This document shows positions 29,136 through 38,147 of a stretch of DNA of 64,000 nucleotides, piece by piece. The stretch lies in NCBI RefSeq assembly GCF_913778135.1, contig NZ_CAJYVU010000175.1:1-64000 (forward strand), in the 5' to 3' direction. Below the pieces are notes generated by a model. It was not told where the DNA came from, searched no databases, and saw only the letters and a list, made by a program, of their open reading frames with translations. Positions within the stretch are counted from its first letter, which is position 1. Each line of letters starts with the position of its first letter. The stretch comes from an uncultured Sphingomonas sp. (lineage in GTDB: Bacteria > Pseudomonadota > Alphaproteobacteria > Sphingomonadales > Sphingomonadaceae). Made by a program: the position numbers and the translations under genes.

Positions 29136-30733
29136 GGCTTTGCCGGCACGCTGGGCCGCGTCGGTCGCGTGTTCGCCAGCTCGAGCGAGACGGGCCTGGG
29201 CTGCGCGTCGAGGTAGCGCTCGAGCCTTGCCTTCACCTGCGGCATGACCGCCACCATGTTTCGCGTCTCGCCCGGATCGCGCGTCAGATCGTAGAGCTCG
29301 TAATCGCGCGCGCCGCTGCCCTCCAGCGTCCAGCGCACCAGCCGGTAGTCGGCCGTGCGCACCGCCTGCCCGATCCGCCCCGGGCGGTTATAGGCGTGAT
29401 AGGCATAGGGTTTCACCACCCGCGCAGGGTTGCGCAGCGCGGGCGACAGATCGATGCCGTCGACCGGCTGCATCGTTTTCGGGTAGGCGAGCCCGGCAAG
29501 CTTCACCAGCGTCGGGTAGACATCGACCGTCTCGGCGATCTGGCGTGGCGCCTGCCCTGCCTTGCCGGTGCCGGGCCCGGCAATGATCAGCGGCTGGCGC
29601 ACCGCCTGCTCGAAATTGGTGTGCTTGGTCCAGATGCCGTGGTCGCCCAGGTGCCAACCGTGATCGCCCCACAGCACCACGATCGTGTTCTTCGCCAGGC
29701 CCTGCCGGTCGAGCGTGTCGAGCACCTTGCCGATCTGCGCGTCGACGTAGCTGACACCGGCGTAATAGCCGTGGATCAGCTTGCGCTTCAATTCGGGCGA
29801 ATAGTCCGCACCCGACTTCGACCCCTCTGGGACGGGTTTATAGGCGGCAATCTCCCCGCCCAATTTGCCGGCGAACGCAGGCGCGCCATCGGGTAGGCGT
29901 TCGAAGTCGGGCATCGGCAACTTGGCGGGGTCGTACATGTCCCAATAGCGCTTGGGTACCGAGAAGGGCAGGTGCGGCCGCGCGAAACCCACCGCCAGGA
30001 AGAACGGCGTGCCCGACGCCTTCAACTCCGCCAGCCGCTTCGACGCCCGCGCCGCGATACGCCCATCGGCATAAGCATCGTCGGGCACGTCCGGGCTCTC
30101 CCACGCCACCCCGCGGCCGAGCGAGCGGGCGTAGGTCCACACGTTGCCGGTAATCGGCACCTCGTTGAATAGCGCCTCTTCCTGCGTCGGCTGCCCGCCG
30201 GTGCTGGCGCGCTCAACATATTCGATCACATGGTCCTTGACCGGCGGACGCGACCAGCTCTGCGGGTCGTCGTGCGAACCGTGGCCGACGTGGAACACCT
30301 TGCCATAGCTCTCGGCAGTATAGCCTTGCTGCTTGAACAGCTGCGGCAGCGTGACTGCGTTCGGAATATAATCGCGCACGTCCATGCCGAATTCGTAGAT
30401 GCCGGTGGAGGTCGAGCGGCGGCTAGTCATCAGGTTGATCCGGCTCGGCGCACACACCGCCTGATTGGCATAGGCATGTTCGAAACGACTGCCGCGCGCT
30501 GCCAGCCGGTCGATGTTCGGGCTGATCGCGGTCCGGTCACCGAACGAACGCAGCGTCGGCTTCAGATCATCGATCATGATGAGCAGCACGTTAGGGCGCT
30601 GCGCCGCGGTTTCTTCCGGCGGTCGCGGTTTCGACCGGCGCGCGGACGCGACACTCGCCGGCGTGCCCGCCAGCATGACCGTCATCGCCAGCAATCCGGC
30701 GATCCGGCGGGGTGCTGCAAACCCTCGCATCAT
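29132..30733 (-). CDS. Sulfatase, iduronate-2-sulfatase/S1_7-like, Cys-type
   Basis: RPNVLLIMIDDLKPTL, NQAVCAPSRINLMTSRRS (CxPSR), GKVFHVGH. Confidence 0.9.
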   Translation of the reverse strand: MMRGFAAPRRIAGLLAMTVMLAGTPASVASARRSKPRPPEETAAQRPNVLLIMIDDLKPTLRSFGDRTAISPNIDRLAARGSRFEHAYANQAVCAPSRINLMTSRRSTSTGIYEFGMDVRDYIPNAVTLPQLFKQQGYTAESYGKVFHVGHGSHDDPQSWSRPPVKDHVIEYVERASTGGQPTQEEALFNEVPITGNVWTYARSLGRGVAWESPDVPDDAYADGRIAARASKRLAELKASGTPFFLAVGFARPHLPFSVPKRYWDMYDPAKLPMPDFERLPDGAPAFAGKLGGEIAAYKPVPEGSKSGADYSPELKRKLIHGYYAGVSYVDAQIGKVLDTLDRQGLAKNTIVVLWGDHGWHLGDHGIWTKHTNFEQAVRQPLIIAGPGTGKAGQAPRQIAETVDVYPTLVKLAGLAYPKTMQPVDGIDLSPALRNPARVVKPYAYHAYNRPGRIGQAVRTADYRLVRWTLEGSGARDYELYDLTRDPGETRNMVAVMPQVKARLERYLDAQPRPVSLELANTRPTRPSVPAKP

Positions 30734-32346
30734 GCTTCCCTCTTTCTCGATTGCCGCGTCAGGGGTGGACGGCTGCGCCCGTCGCGTTCGATCCGGTCGA
30801 GCTGCGCCGCCATCGCCCGCACACGCGCAGGCTGCTGCGCGGCCAGATCGTGGTGCTCTCCCGGGTCACGCGCGAGGTTGAACAATTGATCGTGCGGCTG
30901 CGTCCCGATCGGATTGCCGTGGAATGCGCTCGGCTGCGCGCCTCCGCGCACGAACTTCCAGTCGCCGACGCGCAGCGCGAGCACGCGCGCCCCGCTACCC
31001 GATACGCTTGCGCCGTTGGTCACCATCAGCTTGGTGTCCTCGACCACATGGTCGCGCCCGCGGTCGCTATGCCCGAACAAGGCCGGGCGCAGGTCGAAAC
31101 TGTCGACCGCCTGATCGTCGGGCAGCGGTTGTCCCACCATCGCGGCGAGTGAGGCGAGCAGGTCGACGTGGCTGACGATCGCGCGCGACACATGCCCGGC
31201 GCGCGCGCCGCCGGGCCAGTGGACGATCATCGGCACGCGCGTTCCGCCCTCGTAGATGCTGTACTTGCCGCTGCTGTACGGTCCCGAGATGCGGTGCGCG
31301 CCCGCCAGTTCGGCCGCGTGGTCGGCATAGCCGTCGAACAGGATCGGGCCGTTGTCGCTGCTGAAGATCACCAGTGTATCGTTGGCCAGGCCCTGCTGCT
31401 CCAGCTCGCGCATGAATGCGCCGACCGTCCAGTCGAGCTGGAGAATCGCGTCGCCGCGCGGCCCCATGCCCGATTTGCCAACGAAGCGCGGATGCGGGGC
31501 GCGCGGCACGTGCGGTTCGTTGACTGCATAATACAGGAAAAAGGGCTGCGATTTGCGCGCACGCACGAAATCGATCGCCTTTCCCAGCAACACGTCGGAC
31601 AAGGCCTCGTCGCTCCAGCGCGCCTTCTCGCCGCCGCTCATGTAACCGATCCGGCTTATACCGTTGACGATCGTGCCCGAATGCTCCGGGTCGGCACCGA
31701 ACTTCAACTGCTGCGGCTGCTCGGCCCCGGTGGGTTCGTCTCCAACCTTGCGCTTGTAGTCGACGCGAATCGGATCGTTCCTGTCGAGGTTCACGACCCG
31801 CCGGTTCTCGATCAGCACTGTCGGCACGCGGTCCAGCGTCGCGGGCATGTAGAAACCGTAGTCAAACCCGATGTCGAGCGGCCCTGGGCCGATCTCGCCA
31901 TTCCAGTCGACCGTGCCGTTGCCCAGCCCCAGATGCCATTTGCCGACGACACCGGTGGCATAGCCTGCGCGCTTCAGCATCGCGGGCAAGGTGAAGCGGC
32001 CGGGCTGGATGATCGCGGGCGCGTCGCCCGGCAGGATCTGCGTGCCCGATGCGCGCCAGGCATAATCCCCGGTCAAGAGCGCGTAACGAGACGGCGTGCA
32101 CGTCGCAGACGGCGAATGCGCGTTGGCGAAGCGCGTACCCCCCGCGGCGAGCCGATCGATGTTCGGTGTCGCGATCGTCCGGGCGCCGTAACAGCTGAGA
32201 TCGCCGTAACCCAGATCGTCGGCATAGATGACGATGATGTTGGGGCGAGCGCGACGCGAGCTACTTGCCTTCGCGTGGGCTACCGTAGAGCAGACCAGCG
32301 CAGTACCTGCGAGCAGTACCGTCCGGCGCGTGACTGCCTCGCTCAT
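30730..32346 (-). CDS. Arylsulfatase-type sulfatase, Cys-type, Tat-like signal
   Basis: RPNIIVIYADDLGYGDLSCYG, SPSATCTPSRYALLTG (CxPSR), GKWHLG; N-terminus EAVTRRTVLLAGTAL. Confidence 0.92.
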   Translation of the reverse strand: MSEAVTRRTVLLAGTALVCSTVAHAKASSSRRARPNIIVIYADDLGYGDLSCYGARTIATPNIDRLAAGGTRFANAHSPSATCTPSRYALLTGDYAWRASGTQILPGDAPAIIQPGRFTLPAMLKRAGYATGVVGKWHLGLGNGTVDWNGEIGPGPLDIGFDYGFYMPATLDRVPTVLIENRRVVNLDRNDPIRVDYKRKVGDEPTGAEQPQQLKFGADPEHSGTIVNGISRIGYMSGGEKARWSDEALSDVLLGKAIDFVRARKSQPFFLYYAVNEPHVPRAPHPRFVGKSGMGPRGDAILQLDWTVGAFMRELEQQGLANDTLVIFSSDNGPILFDGYADHAAELAGAHRISGPYSSGKYSIYEGGTRVPMIVHWPGGARAGHVSRAIVSHVDLLASLAAMVGQPLPDDQAVDSFDLRPALFGHSDRGRDHVVEDTKLMVTNGASVSGSGARVLALRVGDWKFVRGGAQPSAFHGNPIGTQPHDQLFNLARDPGEHHDLAAQQPARVRAMAAQLDRIERDGRSRPPLTRQSRKREA

Positions 32347-32367
32347 CAATCCCCTCCTTTGTTGTGA

Positions 32368-32383
32368 TATTTATCATACAGGT
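32368..32383. promoter_or_regulatory. Putative operator/promoter motif TATTTATCATACAGGT upstream of sulfatase operon
   Basis: 14/16 match to the 13847 site (reverse strand). Confidence 0.5.
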
Positions 32384-32647
32384 GAATTGAAGGCGTACAA
32401 GCCGGTGGGTGAGTACAGAGAGGTAGCGCGTTTCCGCCTCTCGTCATTCCGAGGAGAGGGCGCTCCCACTTGGCAGCGGCGGTGGCTCGGCACTGGGCTG
32501 AACCCGTGCAACTCAGGCCACCGCACCATGAAAGACCCCGCCGGTCCATTGGCGTATCTCGGCAGATAGTTACCGCTGTGACTTGCAGGCGCGCGCCGGG
32601 GTGTTAAGCCGCTAACACGCTTTCCTCGCGTTGCTTGCGGAGTTCCG

Positions 32648-34549
32648 ATGCGCCTGATCCCCCTCGCCGCCCTCCTGCTCGCGACCGCTGCTCCGGCGCT
32701 CGCGCAGACGATCCATCAATATGGCGCGCTCGCAATCGCGCCGGCCGGAGACCGGGTCGCGGCGGTGGAGAATGGCGCGGCGCGCGGCGTCATCACGCTG
32801 CGCAGCGCCGCCGACGGCCGCATCCTCAGAACGATCGATCCGTGCGCGACCTGCACATACTCGGGACTGACCTTCGCGCCCAACGGCGACCTCATCTTCC
32901 TCGCGCGCGATGCGAAGGCGGGCAATGTGCGCCTGATGGACGCGGACGCGAAGACCACGCGCACCATCGCAACCGTAGCGGGTATCGCGCAGACACCCCG
33001 CGTGTCGCCCGACGGAAAGCGCGTCGCGCTGCTCGTCACGCTGGGTGCGGCCAAGGAGTCGGGGGCGACGCAGGCGGGCGTTCGCATGGTCGGCGAAATC
33101 GGCGAGAAGAACGACGAACAGCGCCTGGCCGTGTTCGACCTGTCGCGCGAGGCCGCGACGGTGACCCCGCTGTCGCCCGCGGGCCGCTACATCTACGAAT
33201 ATGACTGGACGCCCGATGGGCGCAGCTTCGTCGCGACCACCGCGCTCGGCAACGGCGACAACAATTGGTGGGTCGCCAGCCTCGATGCAATCGACGCGAC
33301 CACCGGCGCGGTGCGGTCGATCGCGAAGCCCGCGATGCAGCTCAACCAGCCGCGCGTCTCGCCCGATGGGCGCACGGTCGCGTTCATCGGCGGGTTGATG
33401 AGCGATTTCGGCTCGATCGGCGGCGACGTGTTCACGGTGCCGCTGACGGGGGGCACGCCGCGCAACATCACCGAGGGTGCCAAGTCGACCGTGACGACGA
33501 TCGACTGGACGACGGGTGGCTTGCGCGCAGTGACGCTGGCGGGCGACCAGCTGCAGTTCGGCACGCTGACCCCCGGTCAGGCGGTCAAGCCCGCCTTCTC
33601 CAGGCCGGCGAGTTCGGCCGCGGGTGACGGTCGCGCGGTCTTCTCTGCCGACGGGCGTGTCGCAGCGGCCGTGGTGCAGGATTACGAGCATGCGCCGGCG
33701 ATCTACGCCGGGCCGCTGGCGAGCGTGCGGCAGGTCACGCACGACAATGACGCGCTGACCGCGCCCGGCACCGCGCGCAGCGTGTCGTGGAAGAATGAGG
33801 GCTTCGACGTTCAGGGCTGGCTTCTCGCGCCCAAGACGGCCGCGGCGGCGGGCAAGGCGCCGATGATCACGATGGTCCACGGTGGGCCCTCGGCCGCGAA
33901 CATGCCGGGCTATCTCGCGCCGACGACGATGAACGCCGCACTGCTGAATGCGGGCTATTACGTGTTCCTGCCCAATCCGCGCGGCAGCTACGGCCAGGGC
34001 GAGGCGTTCACGGCCGCCAACAAGCGCGACTTCGGCGGCGGGGACCTGCGCGACATTCTGGCGGGCATCGACGCGGTCGAGCGGGTCGCACCGGTCGACA
34101 ACAACCGGCTCGGGCTCGGCGGGTGCAGCTATGGCGGGTTCATGGCGATGTGGGCGAACACGCAGACCAACCGGTTCAAGGCGATCGTCGCGGGTGCGGG
34201 ACTGTCGAACTGGGTCAGCTATTACGGCACCAACGGCATCGACCAGTGGATGCTGCCGTTCTTCGGCAAGTCGATGTACGACGACATGAAGGCGTACGAG
34301 GACGTGTCGGCGATCTACCAAGCGAAGAAGGCAAAGACGCCGACCTTCATCTACGTCGGCGAACGCGACATCGAGGTGCCGCCGACCCAGTCGATCGAAT
34401 GGTGGCACGCGCTGAAGAACCAGAACGTGCCGGTCAGCCTGGTGATCTATCCCGATGCGGGCCACTGCGTCAGCGGCGCGGAACAGTCGAAGGACGTGCG
34501 CGCGCGCTCGATCGCGTGGTTCGACCGCTACGTAAAGGCGGCGCGCTGA
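32648..34549 (+). CDS. S9-family (prolyl oligopeptidase-like) peptidase, secreted
   Basis: N-terminal propeller; LGGCSYGGFMAMW nucleophile GxSxGG; DAGHCVSG. Confidence 0.9.
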   Translation: MRLIPLAALLLATAAPALAQTIHQYGALAIAPAGDRVAAVENGAARGVITLRSAADGRILRTIDPCATCTYSGLTFAPNGDLIFLARDAKAGNVRLMDADAKTTRTIATVAGIAQTPRVSPDGKRVALLVTLGAAKESGATQAGVRMVGEIGEKNDEQRLAVFDLSREAATVTPLSPAGRYIYEYDWTPDGRSFVATTALGNGDNNWWVASLDAIDATTGAVRSIAKPAMQLNQPRVSPDGRTVAFIGGLMSDFGSIGGDVFTVPLTGGTPRNITEGAKSTVTTIDWTTGGLRAVTLAGDQLQFGTLTPGQAVKPAFSRPASSAAGDGRAVFSADGRVAAAVVQDYEHAPAIYAGPLASVRQVTHDNDALTAPGTARSVSWKNEGFDVQGWLLAPKTAAAAGKAPMITMVHGGPSAANMPGYLAPTTMNAALLNAGYYVFLPNPRGSYGQGEAFTAANKRDFGGGDLRDILAGIDAVERVAPVDNNRLGLGGCSYGGFMAMWANTQTNRFKAIVAGAGLSNWVSYYGTNGIDQWMLPFFGKSMYDDMKAYEDVSAIYQAKKAKTPTFIYVGERDIEVPPTQSIEWWHALKNQNVPVSLVIYPDAGHCVSGAEQSKDVRARSIAWFDRYVKAAR

Positions 34550-34687
34550 TCGCCATTGCGAGCGCTAACTCGTCGGACGAGGCTCTTGCGGTTGGCTTTT
34601 CCTTGACTTTGCGCGGCTAATCATCAAGCGGGCAGGCTCAGGAAGAACGGTTGCGAGCACCGCGCCGGGCACCAATCGGACAATTGC

Positions 34688-36106
34688 ATGAGCTTCGCCG
34701 ACCTCGGCCTCTCCGACGAACTACTCCGCGCGGTGGGCGACACCGGCTATACCGAGCCGACGCCGATCCAGGCGTCCGCGATTCCTTCCGTGCTGATGAT
34801 GCGCGACATGGTCGCGATCGCGCAGACGGGCACGGGCAAGACCGCGTCGTTCGTGCTGCCGATGATCGACATTCTGGCGCACGGGCGCAGCCGCGCGCGG
34901 ATGCCGCGCAGCCTGATCCTAGAGCCGACGCGCGAACTCGCCGCGCAGGTCGCCGAGAATTTCGAGCAATACGGCAAGTATCACAAGCTATCGATGGCGC
35001 TGCTGATCGGCGGCGTGCAGATGGGCGATCAGGTCAAGGCGCTGGAAAAAGGCGTCGACGTGCTGATCGCCACGCCGGGCCGGCTGATGGACCTGTTCCA
35101 GCGCGGCAAGATCCTGCTGACCGGCTGCTCGATGCTGGTGATCGACGAGGCGGACCGGATGCTCGACATGGGGTTCATCCCCGATATCGAGGAGATCTGC
35201 ACCAAGCTGCCGGCGCAGCGCCAGACTCTGCTGTTCTCCGCCACCATGCCCGCGCCGATCAAGAAGCTGGCCGATCGCTTCCTGACCAACCCGAAGACGA
35301 TCGAGGTCGCGCGCCCCGCCACCACCAACACCAACATCACTCAGTGGGTGGTGCCGGTGAAGGGACAGGCGTTCGAGAAGCGCAAGGTCGTGCGCCAGCT
35401 GCTGCGCGGCGAGGACGTGCGCACTGCCATCATCTTCTGCAACCGCAAGACGACGGTGCGCGAGCTCAACAAGAGCCTGCAAGGTCATGGCTTCAGAAGC
35501 GGCGAGATCCACGGCGACATGGACCAGTCGGCGCGCATCGCCGAGCTGGAGCGGTTCAAGAACGGCGACATCAACATCCTCGTCGCCTCCGACGTCGCCG
35601 CGCGCGGTCTCGATGTGAAGGGGGTTAGCCACGTCGTCAATTTCGACGCGCCGTGGCACCCGGACGATTACGTCCACCGCATCGGCCGCACCGGCCGCGC
35701 GGGCGCGACTGGCGTCGCCTACACATTGGTCGGCCCGGATGATTCCGAGAACATCCAGAACATCGAGAAGCTGACCGGCGAGAAGATCAAGACGCTCGAT
35801 GCGCTGCCCGGCGAGCCCGAGGAGGAACGTCCCGCCCGCGCGCCACGCCGTGAACGCGCGGGGCGTGAGGAGCCGGTTGCCGCGCCAGCTGACAAGGCAG
35901 CAACGCCGAGTCGCCGCACACGCGACGAGCAACGTGACCCTGCCCCACGTGGCGAGGCGCCGACGCGTCAGTCACGCGAGCGTTCGGATCACGAGCGCGG
36001 TCAATATGACGAGCCGCGTCGCGGTCGCCGCGACCGCGACGACGGTTCTGATGATGGCTGGAACGGCCCGATCCCCGACTTCCTACAGGTGACGCTCACC
36101 CGCTGA
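34688..36106 (+). CDS. DEAD-box RNA helicase (RhlE-like) with Arg-rich tail
   Basis: [42 protein letters not shown] motifs. Confidence 0.95.
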   Translation: MSFADLGLSDELLRAVGDTGYTEPTPIQASAIPSVLMMRDMVAIAQTGTGKTASFVLPMIDILAHGRSRARMPRSLILEPTRELAAQVAENFEQYGKYHKLSMALLIGGVQMGDQVKALEKGVDVLIATPGRLMDLFQRGKILLTGCSMLVIDEADRMLDMGFIPDIEEICTKLPAQRQTLLFSATMPAPIKKLADRFLTNPKTIEVARPATTNTNITQWVVPVKGQAFEKRKVVRQLLRGEDVRTAIIFCNRKTTVRELNKSLQGHGFRSGEIHGDMDQSARIAELERFKNGDINILVASDVAARGLDVKGVSHVVNFDAPWHPDDYVHRIGRTGRAGATGVAYTLVGPDDSENIQNIEKLTGEKIKTLDALPGEPEEERPARAPRRERAGREEPVAAPADKAATPSRRTRDEQRDPAPRGEAPTRQSRERSDHERGQYDEPRRGRRDRDDGSDDGWNGPIPDFLQVTLTR

Positions 36107-36214
36107 ACGCGACTGGAATGCCCGGAACCGTTGCGGCAACGTGACGGTTGAACGCCCGACCCGATCGCAGTCGAAACAGTCACGCGACGGGTGACAATCG
36201 GGGGCAATTTCCAC

Positions 36215-37330
36215 ATGGCATTGAGTGCGCGTCGGATCGAGAACGGCGGTTTGGTGCTGTTCGCTGGCTTTGTGACGCTGTTCCTCAGTGCGATCGTCTC
36301 AAGCTACGCGGTGGCGCTGTTGTGGAGCGTACTGGCCGCGATCCTGTTCCAGCCATTGTACCACCGGTTACGTGCGCGCTTTCCCGCTCGCCCCAACACG
36401 GCGGCGTTGCTCACGCTGCTGATCATCACGGTTGCGGTGGTGCTTCCGACGCTGATCATCGGGACGATGGTGATCGACCAGGCGAGCGGCGTCTACGCCA
36501 AGGTGCGTAGCGGGCAGATCAACTTCGCCGCTTATTTTCAGCAGGTCCACGACGCACTGCCGTTGAAGCTGCAACAACTCGCCGACAAGGCCGGCCTCGA
36601 CAGTTTCGAGCGGACGCAGGCGCAGATTTCGAATGCGATCGGCAGCCGGGTCAGCATGATCGCAAGCCGCGCGCTCTCGATCGGTGCCGACGCGCTCGCC
36701 GCCGTGGTCGCGTTCGGCGTCGGGCTTTACGCCACCTTCTTCCTGTTGCGCGACGGCGACCGGCTCGGACCGGCGGTATGCCGCGCGCTGCCGTTGGAAC
36801 GCAGTGTTACCACACGGCTGGTCGATCGGTTCGTCTCGGTGATGCGCGCGACGATCAAGGGGTCTGTGATCGTCGGCCTCGTCCAGGGCGCGCTGGGGGC
36901 GATCACCTTCTGGCTCGTCGGCCTGCCCGCCGCGATGCTGTGGGGATTGTTGATGGCGATCGCGTCGCTGCTGCCCGCGATCGGCCCCGCAATCATCTGG
37001 ATTCCCGTCGCGATCTACCTGCTGGCGACGAGCGCATTGTGGCAGGGCGTCGTCGTGATTGTCTCGGGCGCGCTGGTGATTGGCAGCGCGGACAACATCC
37101 TGCGCCCGATTCTGGTGGGCCGCGACACCGGCATCCCCGATTGGGTCGTGCTGGTGACGACGCTGGGCGGGATCGAGCTGTTGGGATTGAGCGGCATCGT
37201 TGTCGGCCCGGTCGTCGCGGCGCTGTTCATCACCGCGTGGCAGATCCTGACCGAGCAGCGCGAGCGCGGCACGCGCGCGCGAGACGACGACGAACAGGGA
37301 ACCGACAACATGGTCGCCGATCACCGTTGA
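36215..37330 (+). CDS. AI-2E family transporter (YdiK/TqsA type)
   Basis: Multiple TM helices; GLVQGALGAITFWLVGLPAAMLWGLLMAIASLLPAIGPAIIWIP. Confidence 0.9.
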   Translation: MALSARRIENGGLVLFAGFVTLFLSAIVSSYAVALLWSVLAAILFQPLYHRLRARFPARPNTAALLTLLIITVAVVLPTLIIGTMVIDQASGVYAKVRSGQINFAAYFQQVHDALPLKLQQLADKAGLDSFERTQAQISNAIGSRVSMIASRALSIGADALAAVVAFGVGLYATFFLLRDGDRLGPAVCRALPLERSVTTRLVDRFVSVMRATIKGSVIVGLVQGALGAITFWLVGLPAAMLWGLLMAIASLLPAIGPAIIWIPVAIYLLATSALWQGVVVIVSGALVIGSADNILRPILVGRDTGIPDWVVLVTTLGGIELLGLSGIVVGPVVAALFITAWQILTEQRERGTRARDDDEQGTDNMVADHR

Positions 37331-37500
37331 GCGACGACCCGCCGTCACCGTGCATCCTGGTCTGCGCGATGGATCGTTTGAGCGGGCTATGCCTCGGCTG
37401 TCATCGCACGATCGCCGAGATCACCGGCTGGTCGCGCGCTGACGGCGACGAGAAGCGCGCGATCCTGGCGTGTGTCGAGAAGCGCCGTGCAGCGCCTTAG
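37327..37500 (+). CDS. DUF1289-type small Cys protein, TTG start overlapping previous stop
   Basis: LSDDPPSPCILVCAMDRLSGLCLGCHRTIAEITGWS: CxxxC..CxGC pattern of DUF1289. Confidence 0.75.
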   Translation: MSDDPPSPCILVCAMDRLSGLCLGCHRTIAEITGWSRADGDEKRAILACVEKRRAAP

Positions 37501-38105
37501 CGCTGCGCCGCCGCGATGAGGGCGTCGTCGATCTCGCGCGCACGGACCCAGGCCGGCCGCTCGCGCAGGCGATCGACGTAGCGCGCGAATGCTTCGCGCT
37601 TCTCCAGCATGCCAAACTGCATGAAGAAGTCGATCGAGCTGCCGACGTAGACATCGGCGGCGGTGAAGCGCGGACCCGCGACATAGTCGTGCGCCGATAC
37701 CGCACCCTCGAGCACGTCGACGGCGCGCGCGAGATTGCCGTAACCGATCATCGCCTCCTTCTCGGGCGGCAGCGTGACCCCCAGATGACTGTCCATCATC
37801 GCGGCCTCGACCGGGCCGGCGGTGAAGAACATCCAGCGGTAGTAAGCGGCACGCTCCTCCGCACGGGGGGCAAGCCCTGCTTCCGGAAACGCCTCGGCCA
37901 GATAGGCGCAGATCGCCGCCGTCTCGCTCACCACCGCACCGTCGTGGATGATCGTCGGCACCTTGCCGAGCGGATTGGCGGCAAGCAGTTCGGCTGGCGC
38001 TGCGCCCCACTGGGTCACCACCGTCTCGTACGGCGCGCCGACCTCCTCCAGCATCCAGCGAACGATCCGCCCACGCGACATCGGGTTGGTGAAGAAGGTC
38101 AGCAT
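37497..38105 (-). CDS. Glutathione S-transferase family protein
   Basis: MLTFFTNPMSRGRIVRWMLEEVGAPYE, GKVPTIIHDGAVVSETAAICAYLAE. Confidence 0.9.
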   Translation of the reverse strand: MLTFFTNPMSRGRIVRWMLEEVGAPYETVVTQWGAAPAELLAANPLGKVPTIIHDGAVVSETAAICAYLAEAFPEAGLAPRAEERAAYYRWMFFTAGPVEAAMMDSHLGVTLPPEKEAMIGYGNLARAVDVLEGAVSAHDYVAGPRFTAADVYVGSSIDFFMQFGMLEKREAFARYVDRLRERPAWVRAREIDDALIAAAQR

Positions 38106-38147
38106 GATCGGCTCCGCTAAAGGAACATCAAGAGAACACGGGCGGGA

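Noticed and set aside
32476-32530. Possible cobalamin riboswitch (GGCCACC near stem)
   Set aside because: No B12-box consensus or the needed multi-helix core recognised, and the neighbouring gene is not B12-related
32612-34465. 617-aa minus-strand ORF opposite the S9 peptidase
   Set aside because: Arg/His/Asp-rich shadow ORF typical of high-GC DNA; the + strand encodes an obvious S9 peptidase with catalytic motif
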